Origin: an uncultured Campylobacter sp.
GTDB lineage: Bacteria; Campylobacterota; Campylobacteria; Campylobacterales; Campylobacteraceae
Direction of reading: 5' to 3'
NCBI RefSeq assembly: GCF_938045625.1
Contig: NZ_CALIAV010000092.1
Span: 1-19,931 of the forward strand
Length of the DNA: 19,931 nucleotides
Part shown: positions 1 to 7,810 of the stretch, one piece after another
Numbering within the stretch: position 1 is the stretch's first letter
Layout of the letters: each line of letters starts with the position of its first letter
The notes under the pieces: model-generated
Seen by the model: only the letters and a program-made list of their open reading frames with translations
Database searches by the model: none
Told to the model about the DNA's origin: nothing
Made by a program: the position numbers and the translations under genes

Positions 1-40
1 TGGGAATTTACATATGGGGGATGAAATATCAATGAGATCT
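1..40. repeat. 40-bp inverted repeat, copy A (window edge)
   Basis: These 40 bases are the exact reverse complement of 313-352, with a 272-bp spacer. The repeat reaches the first base of the window, so its true outer limit is unknown. The inner junction on both sides is the palindrome AGATCT. Copy B lies in the normal PilO-like/PilP-like gene junction. Copy A replaces what should be the continuation of the PilP-like gene. This is what a fold-back or mis-joined contig end looks like, although a real inverted duplication is not excluded. Confidence 0.9.
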
Positions 41-321
41 TTTACTCGATACCAATGTCCGCTAATTTTAGCTTTATTGCTAAATATTGCTTGCAAATCA
101 AAAGTTTGATTATCCGAAACATTATTGTTATTTTCAATGCTAACGGCTTTTGTTTTTAAGAAAGGATCGGATATGGTTTTTAGTTCGGATTCATTTAAGC
201 CTTTGCGTTGCTCATTTATCGCGCCGAATAACTGATTATAATGCTCTATCTCTTCTTGAGAATTATCCGCCATGGATATAGAGCAAAATATCGCTAAAAA
301 AAACAAAGTATAAGATCTCAT
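1..321 (-). CDS. PilP-like periplasmic protein, N-terminal part (runs off the window)
   Basis: The frame opens with ATG at 321-319, overlapping the stop of the PilO-like gene in an ATGA junction, and stays open to base 1 (107 codons). The first ~20 residues form a signal peptide (charged start, hydrophobic core LFFLAIFCSIS, then MADN). A low-complexity linker follows, then the sequence ISDPFLKTK, and near residues 77-94 a stretch (FDLQAIFSNKAKISGHWYRV) typical of the beta-rich domain of small PilP/GspC-like proteins that link the inner-membrane platform to a secretin. The order PilM/N-like, PilO-like, signal-peptide protein supports this role. The last ~13 codons come from the inverted repeat at 1-40 and are probably not the real continuation. 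The PilP call is inferred from context and fold-type resemblance, not from a firm signature. Confidence 0.55.
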   Translation of the reverse strand, partial: MRSYTLFFLAIFCSISMADNSQEEIEHYNQLFGAINEQRKGLNESELKTISDPFLKTKAVSIENNNNVSDNQTFDLQAIFSNKAKISGHWYRVKDLIDISSPICKFP

Positions 322-352
322 TGATATTTCATCCCCCATATGTAAATTCCCA
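313..352. repeat. 40-bp inverted repeat, copy B
   Basis: Reverse complement of 1-40 with no mismatch. This copy covers the end of the PilO-like gene and the start of the PilP-like gene, where both reading frames make sense, so it is the native copy. Confidence 0.9.
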
Positions 353-971
353 TATTCCCTTTTAGTTTACCATTGGTAGAATTTATATCTATATTATTCA
401 CATCTACTACCAATTTTGATTCTTCAATAGCATTTATATAGCTTACGATATCCCTATAATCACCGTCGACAGATATATTTACATCAAGTACTTGCTCTAT
501 TTTCTGCGCATTGGGTTCTTTAAAGGTATTTATGATTTTTGTTATTTTAACATTATTCTTATTTGCTAAAAATGCTAAATTATCTAAAAAATCAGCCCAA
601 CTCTGTTCGTTAAAAATTAGATATGATAGCTCTTTTAACTTATTATCAAAATATTGATTCATGTTTTGGGCATCGGCAAGCTTATTTTGCTGTTGTAATA
701 ACTCATTTTGTTTTTTATTTATCATAAAATTTCTATCGTCACCTTGGCTAACGGTACTCAAATAAGAGTTTACCTTATTTAGATCCTGGGTTATTCGATC
801 ATTTTCCCTTATGGATTCATCATAGTAATCTTGTACATACGGTATAATCCCATAGTATACTATCACGGCAGACAAGACAAGGGCGGCAAATAGCATAATT
901 GTAACTTCGCTTGGTTTCTTTTCATCAAAATAGTTATCGATTTTTGTGAGTGTATTATCTTTTTTCATCAT
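318..971 (-). CDS. PilO-like inner-membrane platform protein
   Basis: This 217-residue protein has the PilO/GspM plan: a short charged cytoplasmic N-terminus (1-22), one membrane helix (about 23-44), a coiled coil rich in Asn, Gln and Lys (about 48-112), and a C-terminal mixed alpha/beta region (about 118-217) as in PilO ferredoxin-like folds. In type IV pilus, type II secretion and competence systems such proteins pair with PilN in the inner membrane and contact PilP in the periplasm. It starts at ATG 971-969, overlapping the upstream stop by four bases, and ends in an ATGA overlap with the next gene, so the three genes are translationally coupled. A second ATG follows directly (968-966), so the start could be either. 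No sequence signature is strong; the call rests on topology and order. Confidence 0.6.
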   Translation of the reverse strand: MMKKDNTLTKIDNYFDEKKPSEVTIMLFAALVLSAVIVYYGIIPYVQDYYDESIRENDRITQDLNKVNSYLSTVSQGDDRNFMINKKQNELLQQQNKLADAQNMNQYFDNKLKELSYLIFNEQSWADFLDNLAFLANKNNVKITKIINTFKEPNAQKIEQVLDVNISVDGDYRDIVSYINAIEESKLVVDVNNIDINSTNGKLKGNMGIYIWGMKYQ

Positions 972-2479
972 TTAATCTTTATAGTAACATTTGTTTCATA
1001 TGAGGGCGCCCCATATTTTTTATCTAATAAAATTTCTTTTGTTAATATAGAGTATTTATCGGAGGTATTTATATTTTGCATCAACTCCGTTAATTTTTTT
1101 TCATCTTTACTTATTAGCGTAACTTTCATATCTCTATTTGAGTTATTTATCTTTGCGGTTTGTATGTCCTTGTTGTTTATTAAATTACTGAGTTCAAACA
1201 ACACAACGCCTTTCATTGGATAGCTAACTTTTTTGTCATAAATTTCTTTAATAGTGTTTTTTCTAAAATCAATTACAACTTGTTCTTCCTCGATAGATTT
1301 TGATACACCTGAAATTTGTTGTTCAAGGGCTGCTATTGCCCCTTCTATCCTTATTTTATCAGCATTATTGATTTCATATTCGCTTTTTTTATCAGCAGTG
1401 TCTACGTCGGTAATAATTCCTGACACATAAAGATACAATGGATATAGTAATCCAATTAGTAGCCCAAGTAGTGTATATAGTATTAATTTACCGCTATTGC
1501 GTTGAAATAGTGGTAGTGGTCGCAGAAAATTGGAAAAGTTAAAATCGTTTTCTTGTGTTTCTTTGTAATATTGTGAATTGATTGCCATAATATTGTGAAT
1601 ATTATCAACTTCAACTTCTTTTGAATTTATGGCAATATTTAGATCAAGGTAATTAGTGGGTATACTTACTTTTTCTTGTATAAATTCTGCAAAATTACCC
1701 ATTTTTACGTCAGTTACTAAATTTATATTTGAAACATTTGATCCCACAAAGCGACTTAAGCTATTTATTAAATCTCCTATGTAATAGGAAATCTCATCAA
1801 ATATTTCAACTATAAAATCCCTACTTCTATCATCTTGAGTATTTGTTCCATTTTTTATGATATTTAAAAAAACATTATCATTTAGCTTATCGCCGCTTAA
1901 AGTAGCAAATTTCTCGCTAATATTTTTTATTGAATACCTAAGCGGTCTTGATTGAACATACTCTCCACTTTGATAAATAGCTATAAAAGCATCATCATCC
2001 TGCAACACCACGAAAGCATCGGTATTTTGGGCTGAAAGCATATTTTTTTTATAAAGCGCATGAAACATTAGCGGGGCGGCCACCACATAGTCTATATATG
2101 GAATTTTTTTAAGAGCCAAAGCGAATAATTGATCGGTTGATAAAATGTCAGATATAAATACGTTAAAAATTTTAGTTTCAGACGATATGCCTAAAGTTTC
2201 GTTATACACAATTTTATACTCAGAAGACGGATCTAGACCAAACTGCTCATAAACCTTGATTGTTATTAAATTTGATATATCATCCTCGTCTGTTGATAGC
2301 GGTATTTCTACACTACCCGACATGATATCTTTATATTTGATATACGACATAAAAAAACTATTTTTATTTGCTTTGCTTAGGTCTATTTGGGAAATTTTAT
2401 TACCTGAAAAGGCATATGAAGTTTGCAAATACGGATCATGTGTTACTATGTTTGCTACTTCATTTTTATTTTTTGCCAT
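968..2479 (-). CDS. PilM/PilN-like fusion, secretion or pilus platform protein
   Basis: The 503-residue protein has two parts. Residues 1-~315 are a soluble cytoplasmic region with alternating strands and helices, as expected for a divergent PilM/GspL actin-like domain, although no clear nucleotide-binding motif is visible. Residues ~332-355 form one membrane helix, followed by a coiled coil (about 362-405) and a small alpha/beta domain (about 422-503) with the pattern FELSNLINNKDIQTAKI, typical of PilN. It thus looks like PilM and PilN in one chain, comparable to GspL. It heads the AT-rich operon and has its own probable promoter at 2553-2558 and a Shine-Dalgarno AAGGA about nine bases before the ATG. 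In Campylobacter such machinery serves DNA uptake rather than visible pili; a role in competence is an inference. Confidence 0.6.
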   Translation of the reverse strand: MAKNKNEVANIVTHDPYLQTSYAFSGNKISQIDLSKANKNSFFMSYIKYKDIMSGSVEIPLSTDEDDISNLITIKVYEQFGLDPSSEYKIVYNETLGISSETKIFNVFISDILSTDQLFALALKKIPYIDYVVAAPLMFHALYKKNMLSAQNTDAFVVLQDDDAFIAIYQSGEYVQSRPLRYSIKNISEKFATLSGDKLNDNVFLNIIKNGTNTQDDRSRDFIVEIFDEISYYIGDLINSLSRFVGSNVSNINLVTDVKMGNFAEFIQEKVSIPTNYLDLNIAINSKEVEVDNIHNIMAINSQYYKETQENDFNFSNFLRPLPLFQRNSGKLILYTLLGLLIGLLYPLYLYVSGIITDVDTADKKSEYEINNADKIRIEGAIAALEQQISGVSKSIEEEQVVIDFRKNTIKEIYDKKVSYPMKGVVLFELSNLINNKDIQTAKINNSNRDMKVTLISKDEKKLTELMQNINTSDKYSILTKEILLDKKYGAPSYETNVTIKIK

Positions 2480-2522
2480 TTTTAAGCATCCTTCAATATA
2501 AACTTCAAATTCTAAGTTAGTT

Positions 2523-2558
2523 TTGCCCTATACTGGGCAACTTGCCGCATTTATTATA
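2523..2558 (-). promoter_or_regulatory. Probable promoter and 5'-leader hairpin of the pil-like operon
   Basis: On the minus strand a perfect -10 box TATAAT lies at 2558-2553. About 12 bases downstream, near the expected start of the transcript, is a six-pair hairpin (TTGCCC at 2523-2528 with GGGCAA at 2535-2540, six-base loop). No T-run follows, so it is not a standard terminator for era. The leader to the ATG at 2479 would be about 65 bases. Confidence 0.5.
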
Positions 2559-2586
2559 CCATAAAAATATATGACTTAATAATTAT

Positions 2587-3456
2587 TTATAAAATATTCA
2601 AGCTTTTTATAGTTTTTTCGTCTTTGCGCCAGTCTTTTTTGACGACTACAACGAGCTTTACGAGGATTTTTTGACCGGTAAAATTTGATATTAACTTTCT
2701 TGAATTTATCCCGATTCTTTTGATAGTTTGACCATTTTTTCCGATAATCATAGATTTATGCATCTCGCGTTCGGTGATTATGGTGGCATAAATTTCAGTT
2801 ATATCTGGTTTTTCTTTGACTTTATCTATGAGCACGTCGGTAGAGTAGGGGATCTCGTCGCTTAGATTATCATAGAGTGCCTCTAGGATAAATTCACGAA
2901 AAATTTCCTTCTCGTTTGTCGGCGTTAAGAATTCCGGATCGTAAAAATACTCGTGTTCTGGCAAAAGCTTGCAAATTTCATCCAAAAGCGGCTTTTTATA
3001 GGTTTGCTTTTTGACGCTAAAAGGCAAAAGCGCTGTAAATTTATCTTGAAATTTTTGATATTGCGCGATTTTTTCAAGCGCTTTGGCGTTTGAGACTTCG
3101 TCAACCTTGGTGAGCACCAAGATATGTGGTTTTTGTGGATTTAAATTTAAAAATTTGACGTAGTCGTATATGCCGTCGTGAATGGGCGCCAAAAACACGA
3201 TCGCTTCGCAGTCGCCCATCGATTTTATCGCTTCGTTTATCATTAGTTTATTTAGCGTCTTGTTGCTTTCGTGAAGCCCCGGCGTATCGGTAAAAACGAT
3301 CTGATCCTCGCCGTTCATCACGATGCCGCTGATCTTGCGCCTCGTGGCGTTTTGCTTGTGCGAGACGATGGTGATCTTCGCATCAAGCAAAAAATTTAAA
3401 AGCGAGCTTTTGCCTGCATTCGTGCGACCAATGATGCTTACAAAGCCTGATTTCAT
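2587..3456 (-). CDS. era: GTPase Era
   Basis: Era binds the 3' end of 16S rRNA and aids 30S subunit maturation. The 289-residue protein has the full plan: P-loop GRTNAGKS at 10-17, switch motif DTPG at 57-60, base-specificity motif TKVD at 116-119, and a C-terminal KH RNA-binding domain with the loop GKNG at 239-242. Length is near the usual ~300. Its start overlaps the end of hslU by four bases (3453-3456), so the two are co-translated. It is the last gene of the argG-rplI-hslV-hslU-era run before a separate, AT-rich operon begins. Confidence 0.97.
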   Translation of the reverse strand: MKSGFVSIIGRTNAGKSSLLNFLLDAKITIVSHKQNATRRKISGIVMNGEDQIVFTDTPGLHESNKTLNKLMINEAIKSMGDCEAIVFLAPIHDGIYDYVKFLNLNPQKPHILVLTKVDEVSNAKALEKIAQYQKFQDKFTALLPFSVKKQTYKKPLLDEICKLLPEHEYFYDPEFLTPTNEKEIFREFILEALYDNLSDEIPYSTDVLIDKVKEKPDITEIYATIITEREMHKSMIIGKNGQTIKRIGINSRKLISNFTGQKILVKLVVVVKKDWRKDEKTIKSLNIL

Positions 3457-4775
3457 AAGATATATCTCGCTAGATCCTGGTCCTCGACGACGTCTGATAG
3501 GCGCTTTTCTACGAGGGCTTTGTCTACTTCTACCGTTTCGCCGCCGTGCTCGTTGGCCTCAAAGCTGATATCCTCGATCACACGCTCGATCACGGTGTGT
3601 AAGCGTCTGGCGCCGATATCTTCCATTTTTTCGTTGGCGTTTTGAGCGATTTTTGCGATAGCTTTTATGGCATCATCCGTAAATTTAAGCTCCACGTTTT
3701 CGGTCTTTAAAAGCGCTTCGTACTGTTTGAGTAGCGAATTTTTAGGCTGAGTTAAAATTTGATACAACGCATTTTCATCTAAACTATCAAGCTCGACTCG
3801 CAGCGGAAAACGCCCCTGAAGCTCCGGAATTAGATCGCTTGGCTTGCTGATGTGAAAAGCTCCCGCAGCGATAAAAAGGATATGGTCGGTCTTTATGGCG
3901 CCAAATTTGGTCGTCACCGTCGAGCCCTCCACGATAGGTAGCAAGTCGCGCTGTACTCCTTCTTTGCTCGGATCTTGCCTGCCCGAGTTTCCGGAGCTTA
4001 CTGCGACCTTATCGATCTCGTCGATAAAGATTATGCCTTCGTTCTCGGCTCTTCGCACGGCTTCGGTTTTGATGCTCTCCATATCTAAAATTTTATCGCT
4101 AGCTTCGTTTTTGAGCGCTTCTTTGGCATCTTTTACCTTCATCTCTTTTTTGACGGTTTTGTTGCTTAGGCCGATGATTTTGACGAAGCTCTCTTGCATT
4201 TGCGCCATATCGGGCGGTACATTGGCTCCTGCGTCAAAGCTATTTTGTACGACTTCTATCTCGATGCTTAGATCGTCTAGATCGCCGTTTTCGAGCCTAC
4301 TCATCATCTTTTCGTAGCTTTTTTCGTAGTCGGCTTTTTTCTCTTTGCTTGCACCCGTTGGTAGAGGCGGCAGGAGCTTTTTTATTATCTTATCTTTTAC
4401 GTATTCATCGATTTTCTCGCGGTTTTTCTCGCGCTGTTCGGCTTTAACCAAATTTACCGACGCGGCCGCCAGGTCGCGCACCATACTTTCAACGTCGCGT
4501 CCGACGAAGCCCACTTCGGTGTATTTGCTAGCTTCTACTTTGATAAACGGCAAGCCCATCATCTTTGACAAACGCCTTGCGATCTCTGTTTTACCTACGC
4601 CAGTCGAGCCTATCATTAGGATGTTTTTTGGCATGATATCATCTTGCATCGTTTTATCTAGTTTCATCCTGCGGTAACGGTTTCGCAGCGCGATGGCGAT
4701 GATCTTTTTGGCGTCCTTTTGCCCGATGACGTAATCGTCTAAAAATTTCACTATCTCTTTTGGGGTTAAATTCAT
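3453..4775 (-). CDS. hslU: HslU, ATPase subunit of the HslUV protease
   Basis: HslU is the AAA+ hexameric unfoldase that feeds substrates into the HslV peptidase in the cytoplasm. The 440-residue protein shows Walker A GSTGVGKT (56-63), pore-loop motif GFVG (89-92; GYVG in many bacteria), the intermediate I-domain with charged helices (about 110-240), Walker B IIFIDEID (248-255), and a C-terminus DLARYIL whose tail in this family inserts between HslV subunits to activate them. It lies seven bases downstream of hslV and overlaps era by four bases. Confidence 0.98.
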   Translation of the reverse strand: MNLTPKEIVKFLDDYVIGQKDAKKIIAIALRNRYRRMKLDKTMQDDIMPKNILMIGSTGVGKTEIARRLSKMMGLPFIKVEASKYTEVGFVGRDVESMVRDLAAASVNLVKAEQREKNREKIDEYVKDKIIKKLLPPLPTGASKEKKADYEKSYEKMMSRLENGDLDDLSIEIEVVQNSFDAGANVPPDMAQMQESFVKIIGLSNKTVKKEMKVKDAKEALKNEASDKILDMESIKTEAVRRAENEGIIFIDEIDKVAVSSGNSGRQDPSKEGVQRDLLPIVEGSTVTTKFGAIKTDHILFIAAGAFHISKPSDLIPELQGRFPLRVELDSLDENALYQILTQPKNSLLKQYEALLKTENVELKFTDDAIKAIAKIAQNANEKMEDIGARRLHTVIERVIEDISFEANEHGGETVEVDKALVEKRLSDVVEDQDLARYIL

Positions 4776-4782
4776 CTTTCCT

Positions 4783-5316
4783 CTATTCTAAAACGTAGGT
4801 TTTTATGTTCGTGTTTGTATAAATGCAAATTTCGCCAGCGATCTTTAGGCTTTCTTTTACGAGCTCCTCTTCGTCGATCTGGGCAAATTTATCAAGTGCG
4901 CGGGCAGCGGATAGGGCGAAGTTGCCGCCGCTTCCGATAGCGGCTATTTTGCCGTCCTCTGGCTCTACGACGTCTCCAGTTCCGCTCAAAAGGAAAATTT
5001 TCTCTCTATCAAGCACTAGCATCATAGCTTCTAGCTTGCGCAGATATTTATCCTTGCGCCACTCTTTGCTAAATTCGATCACCGCTTTTAGCAGGTCACC
5101 TTTGGCGTGCTCAAGATTGTTTTCAAACATATCAAAGAGATTAAACGCATCGGCGGTGCTGCCGGCAAAACCCGCCAGGACCTTGCCGCCGTGGATTTTG
5201 CGGATTTTTACCGCATTGCCTTTTAGCACCGTGTTGCCAAAGCTCACCTGTCCGTCGCCGCCGATGACTGATTTGTTCTTGCCTTTGTAGGCTAAAATGG
5301 TAGTCGCGTGAAACAT
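4783..5316 (-). CDS. hslV: HslV, peptidase subunit of the HslUV protease
   Basis: HslV is a proteasome-beta-like Thr protease working with HslU. The 177-residue protein begins MFHATTILAYKGK, so the catalytic N-terminal Thr is residue 5 and must be exposed by removal of a four-residue leader rather than of Met alone. The family motifs GGDGQVSFGNTV and AIGSGGNFALSAARAL are present. The gene abuts rplI with no spacer (5316/5317). Confidence 0.97.
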   Translation of the reverse strand: MFHATTILAYKGKNKSVIGGDGQVSFGNTVLKGNAVKIRKIHGGKVLAGFAGSTADAFNLFDMFENNLEHAKGDLLKAVIEFSKEWRKDKYLRKLEAMMLVLDREKIFLLSGTGDVVEPEDGKIAAIGSGGNFALSAARALDKFAQIDEEELVKESLKIAGEICIYTNTNIKTYVLE

Positions 5317-5763
5317 TTATTCGCCCTCGACGTCTAGTTTTAGCGTAGCGCGCACGGCATGGCCGAGTTTGACGTCCACTTCGTAGATACCTGTCGCTTT
5401 TATAGTGTGCGCGAAATCAAACGCCTTTTTATCTACGACCAAATGATGATTTTTTTCTAAAGCTTCTGAAATTTCATCCTTCGTCACTGCGCCAAATAGC
5501 GCGCCGTTTGCTCCGAGCGGCTTTTTAACCTTGAGCGTGATTTTTTCGATCTCGGATTTTAGCTTTTCTATATTTGCGATCTCGTATTTTAGCTCTTCGG
5601 CCTTACGTTTTTGCTCGGCTTCGTACTGGCGCAAAACATCGGGAGTCGCAGCTTTAGCAAAGCCTTTTCCGATTAGGAAGTTATTTCCGTAGCCTTCTTT
5701 TACCTCTTTGATTTCGCCGGCTTTCCCGAGCGATTTTACGTCTTTTATTAGTAGTACTTTCAT
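5317..5763 (-). CDS. rplI: 50S ribosomal protein L9
   Basis: The 148-residue protein starts with the L9 N-terminal rRNA-binding domain (MKVLLIKDVKSLGKAGEI, then VKEGYGNNFLIGKGFA), followed by the long connecting helix (about 42-75, rich in Lys and Glu) and the C-terminal domain containing GALFGAVT. Length matches the family. It sits 13 bases after argG and directly before hslV, an order conserved in Campylobacter. Confidence 0.98.
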   Translation of the reverse strand: MKVLLIKDVKSLGKAGEIKEVKEGYGNNFLIGKGFAKAATPDVLRQYEAEQKRKAEELKYEIANIEKLKSEIEKITLKVKKPLGANGALFGAVTKDEISEALEKNHHLVVDKKAFDFAHTIKATGIYEVDVKLGHAVRATLKLDVEGE

Positions 5764-5776
5764 TTTTGTCCTTTAT

Positions 5777-7000
5777 TTAGTTAAATTTGCGTCCGTTTTT
5801 GCGCCCGATGATAAATCTAAGCGCGTTTAGCTTGATAAATCCGTTTGCGTCTTTTTGATCAAACACGCTGTCCTCTTCAAACGTACAAAACGCCTCGCTA
5901 AAGAGATTGTCCGTTTTGCTATCGCGTCCTAACACGATGACGTTGCCTTTGTAGAGCTCGACTTTGACCGTGCCGTTTACGTTCTCTTGGCTCTTGTCGA
6001 TGAGCGCTTGTAGCATGATACGCTCAGGCGACCACCAGTAGCCGTTATAGATGAGCTCGGCGTAGCGAGGCATCAGCTCGTCTTTTAGGTGTGCCGCGCC
6101 GCGGTCTAGCGTGATACTCTCGATCGCGCGGTGAGCTTTTAGCATTATCGTACCGCCCGGAGTTTCGTAGCAACCGCGACTTTTCATGCCGACCGAGCGG
6201 TTTTCGACGAGGTCGAGCCTGCCGATACCGTGCTTTGCGCCTAGGCGGTTTAGCTCGGCTAGTAGCGTCGCTGGACTCATTTTTTTACCGTTTATGCTAA
6301 CGGGATCGCCTTTTTCGTAGCCGATTTCTATTATTTCGCTTTCGTTTGGCGCGTCTTTTGGACTTACCGTCCAGCGCCACATATCAGCTTCTGGAGTGTG
6401 AGCAGGGTTTTCAAGCACTAGACCCTCGTAGCTGATGTGGAGCAAATTTGCGTCCATAGAGTAGGGGCTTTTGCCCGGTTTCTTTTCTATCTTGATGCCG
6501 TTTTTTTTGGCGTATTTTAGTAGCTTTTCGCGGCTGTTTAGATCCCACTCGCGCCAAGGAGCGATGATGGTTAGGTTATCTCCCAGCGCGTAGTAGCCTA
6601 GCTCAAAGCGCACTTGGTCGTTGCCTTTGCCGGTTGCTCCGTGGCTTACGCCGTCGGCGCCTACTTTGGCGGCGATTTCGGCTTGTTTTTTAGCTATCAG
6701 CGGGCGAGCTATCGAGGTACCTAGTAGGTATTCGCCCTCATAAACGGCATTTGCTCTAAACATCGGAAATACAAAATCTCGCACAAATTCCTCTTTTAAA
6801 TCCTCTATAAATATATTTTCGGGTTTTATGCCAAGCTCCAGCGCTTTTTGGCGTGCGGGTTCTAGCTCCTCGCCCTGACCGATATCGGCAGTAAAGGTCA
6901 CCACTTCGCATTTATACTCGTCTTGCAGCCATTTTAAAATAATGCTTGTATCAAGTCCGCCCGAATAGGCGAGAACGACTTTTTTCACATCTTTTTTCAT
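5777..7000 (-). CDS. argG: Argininosuccinate synthase
   Basis: ArgG condenses citrulline and aspartate using ATP to form argininosuccinate in arginine synthesis. The 407-residue protein has the N-type ATP pyrophosphatase loop AYSGGLDTS at 11-19, the family sequences SHGATGKGNDQVRFE and ENRSVGMKSRGCYETPGG, and normal length. The start ATG is preceded by AAGGATAGAGA, a good ribosome-binding site. It heads the minus-strand run and diverges from the S4/tsaE/lptB/rpoN operon across a 166-bp gap. Confidence 0.98.
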   Translation of the reverse strand: MKKDVKKVVLAYSGGLDTSIILKWLQDEYKCEVVTFTADIGQGEELEPARQKALELGIKPENIFIEDLKEEFVRDFVFPMFRANAVYEGEYLLGTSIARPLIAKKQAEIAAKVGADGVSHGATGKGNDQVRFELGYYALGDNLTIIAPWREWDLNSREKLLKYAKKNGIKIEKKPGKSPYSMDANLLHISYEGLVLENPAHTPEADMWRWTVSPKDAPNESEIIEIGYEKGDPVSINGKKMSPATLLAELNRLGAKHGIGRLDLVENRSVGMKSRGCYETPGGTIMLKAHRAIESITLDRGAAHLKDELMPRYAELIYNGYWWSPERIMLQALIDKSQENVNGTVKVELYKGNVIVLGRDSKTDNLFSEAFCTFEEDSVFDQKDANGFIKLNALRFIIGRKNGRKFN

Positions 7001-7140
7001 TCTCTATCCTTTATATTGAGATGACGCGTATTTTAGCCAAATTTGATTAATTTGTTATAAATATCTCCGCTAAAAACGCGTGCGCTAAACGTCAAATTTA
7101 CATTAAATTTAATATGCGGCGGCGAGGAATTAAAAATTTA

Positions 7141-7154
7141 AGCCAAATTTGGCT
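7141..7154. promoter_or_regulatory. 14-bp perfect palindrome before the S4-tsaE-lptB-rpoN operon
   Basis: AGCCAAATTTGGCT is a perfect palindrome ending 12 bases before the chosen ATG of the S4 gene, within the 7001-7166 divergent gap. It could be an operator or a leader hairpin. Caution: AAATTTG is abundant in this genome, and half of this site (GCCAAATTTG) recurs at 7036-7045 beside argG. The rest of the gap is AT-rich and must hold promoters for both directions; none is sharp enough to call. Confidence 0.35.
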
Positions 7155-7166
7155 AAAATCGCCGCC

Positions 7167-7412
7167 ATGAGAGTAGATAAGTTTTTAAATACCGTAAATA
7201 TAACAAAAAGGCGCGCAGTCAGCGAAGATATGTGCAAAAGCGGCGTCGTAAGCGTAAACGGCGTCGTTGCTAAACCGGCTAAAGAGGTCAAGATCGGCGA
7301 CGTGATTACGATCAAATTTTTAACGAGAGAGGCGCGCTACGAAGTGCTAGCGATCCCGGAGACCAAAAGTATCCCAAAATCAGCCCAAGCGCTATACGTA
7401 AAAGAGCTATGA
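7167..7412 (+). CDS. S4-domain RNA-binding protein (Hsp15/YbcJ-like)
   Basis: A small single-domain protein (81 residues) made almost entirely of an S4 RNA-binding fold: MRVDKFLNTVNITKRR at the N-terminus, then SGVVSVNGVVAKPAKEVKIGD, the standard S4 helix and loop pattern. Related proteins such as Hsp15 bind stalled 50S subunits, but the exact role here is unknown. I chose ATG 7167 because the fold begins at once there; an in-frame TTG at 7149 would add six residues but lies inside the palindrome and lacks a well-placed ribosome-binding site. It overlaps tsaE by four bases. Confidence 0.85.
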   Translation: MRVDKFLNTVNITKRRAVSEDMCKSGVVSVNGVVAKPAKEVKIGDVITIKFLTREARYEVLAIPETKSIPKSAQALYVKEL

Positions 7413-7810
7413 TAGAGCTAAATTTGGGACTAGGTGAGCTTGACGAGGTAGTAAAAATTTTACCCCAAAGCGGCGTCGTTATCTTGCAGGGAAATTTAGC
7501 TAGCGGCAAAACGACGTTAGTTAAAGCCATCGTAAAGGCTCGCGGCATCGATACGGAGGTTACTTCGCCCACGTTTTCGGTCATGCAAAGCTATGGAGAT
7601 AAAATTTATCACTACGATATCTATCAAAACGGACTTGACGCGATTTTACAAAACGGACTTTTTGAAAATTTGCTAGAGGAGGGGCTTCACCTGGTAGAGT
7701 GGGGCGACGAGCGACTGGAAAAGGCGCTAGAAAATTTGGGCGAAAAGTGCGTCAAGGTAGTCATCTCGCCTAGCCAAAAAGGGCGAAAATACGAGGTTTA
7801 CGGTGCATAA
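7409..7810 (+). CDS. tsaE: TsaE, ATPase for tRNA t6A37 modification
   Basis: TsaE is the P-loop ATPase that works with TsaB and TsaD to put the threonylcarbamoyl group on A37 of ANN-decoding tRNAs. The 133-residue protein has P-loop GNLASGKT (28-35), the sequence TSPTFSVMQSYG, the HYDIYQ motif and the late LVEWGD motif, all typical of the family. It overlaps the S4 gene by four bases and lptB by eight. Confidence 0.93.
   Translation: MIELNLGLGELDEVVKILPQSGVVILQGNLASGKTTLVKAIVKARGIDTEVTSPTFSVMQSYGDKIYHYDIYQNGLDAILQNGLFENLLEEGLHLVEWGDERLEKALENLGEKCVKVVISPSQKGRKYEVYGA

Noticed and set aside
3895..4677. Two plus-strand frames (140 and 110 residues) opposite hslU
   Set aside because: Ser/Leu-rich antisense translation of hslU with no start signals.
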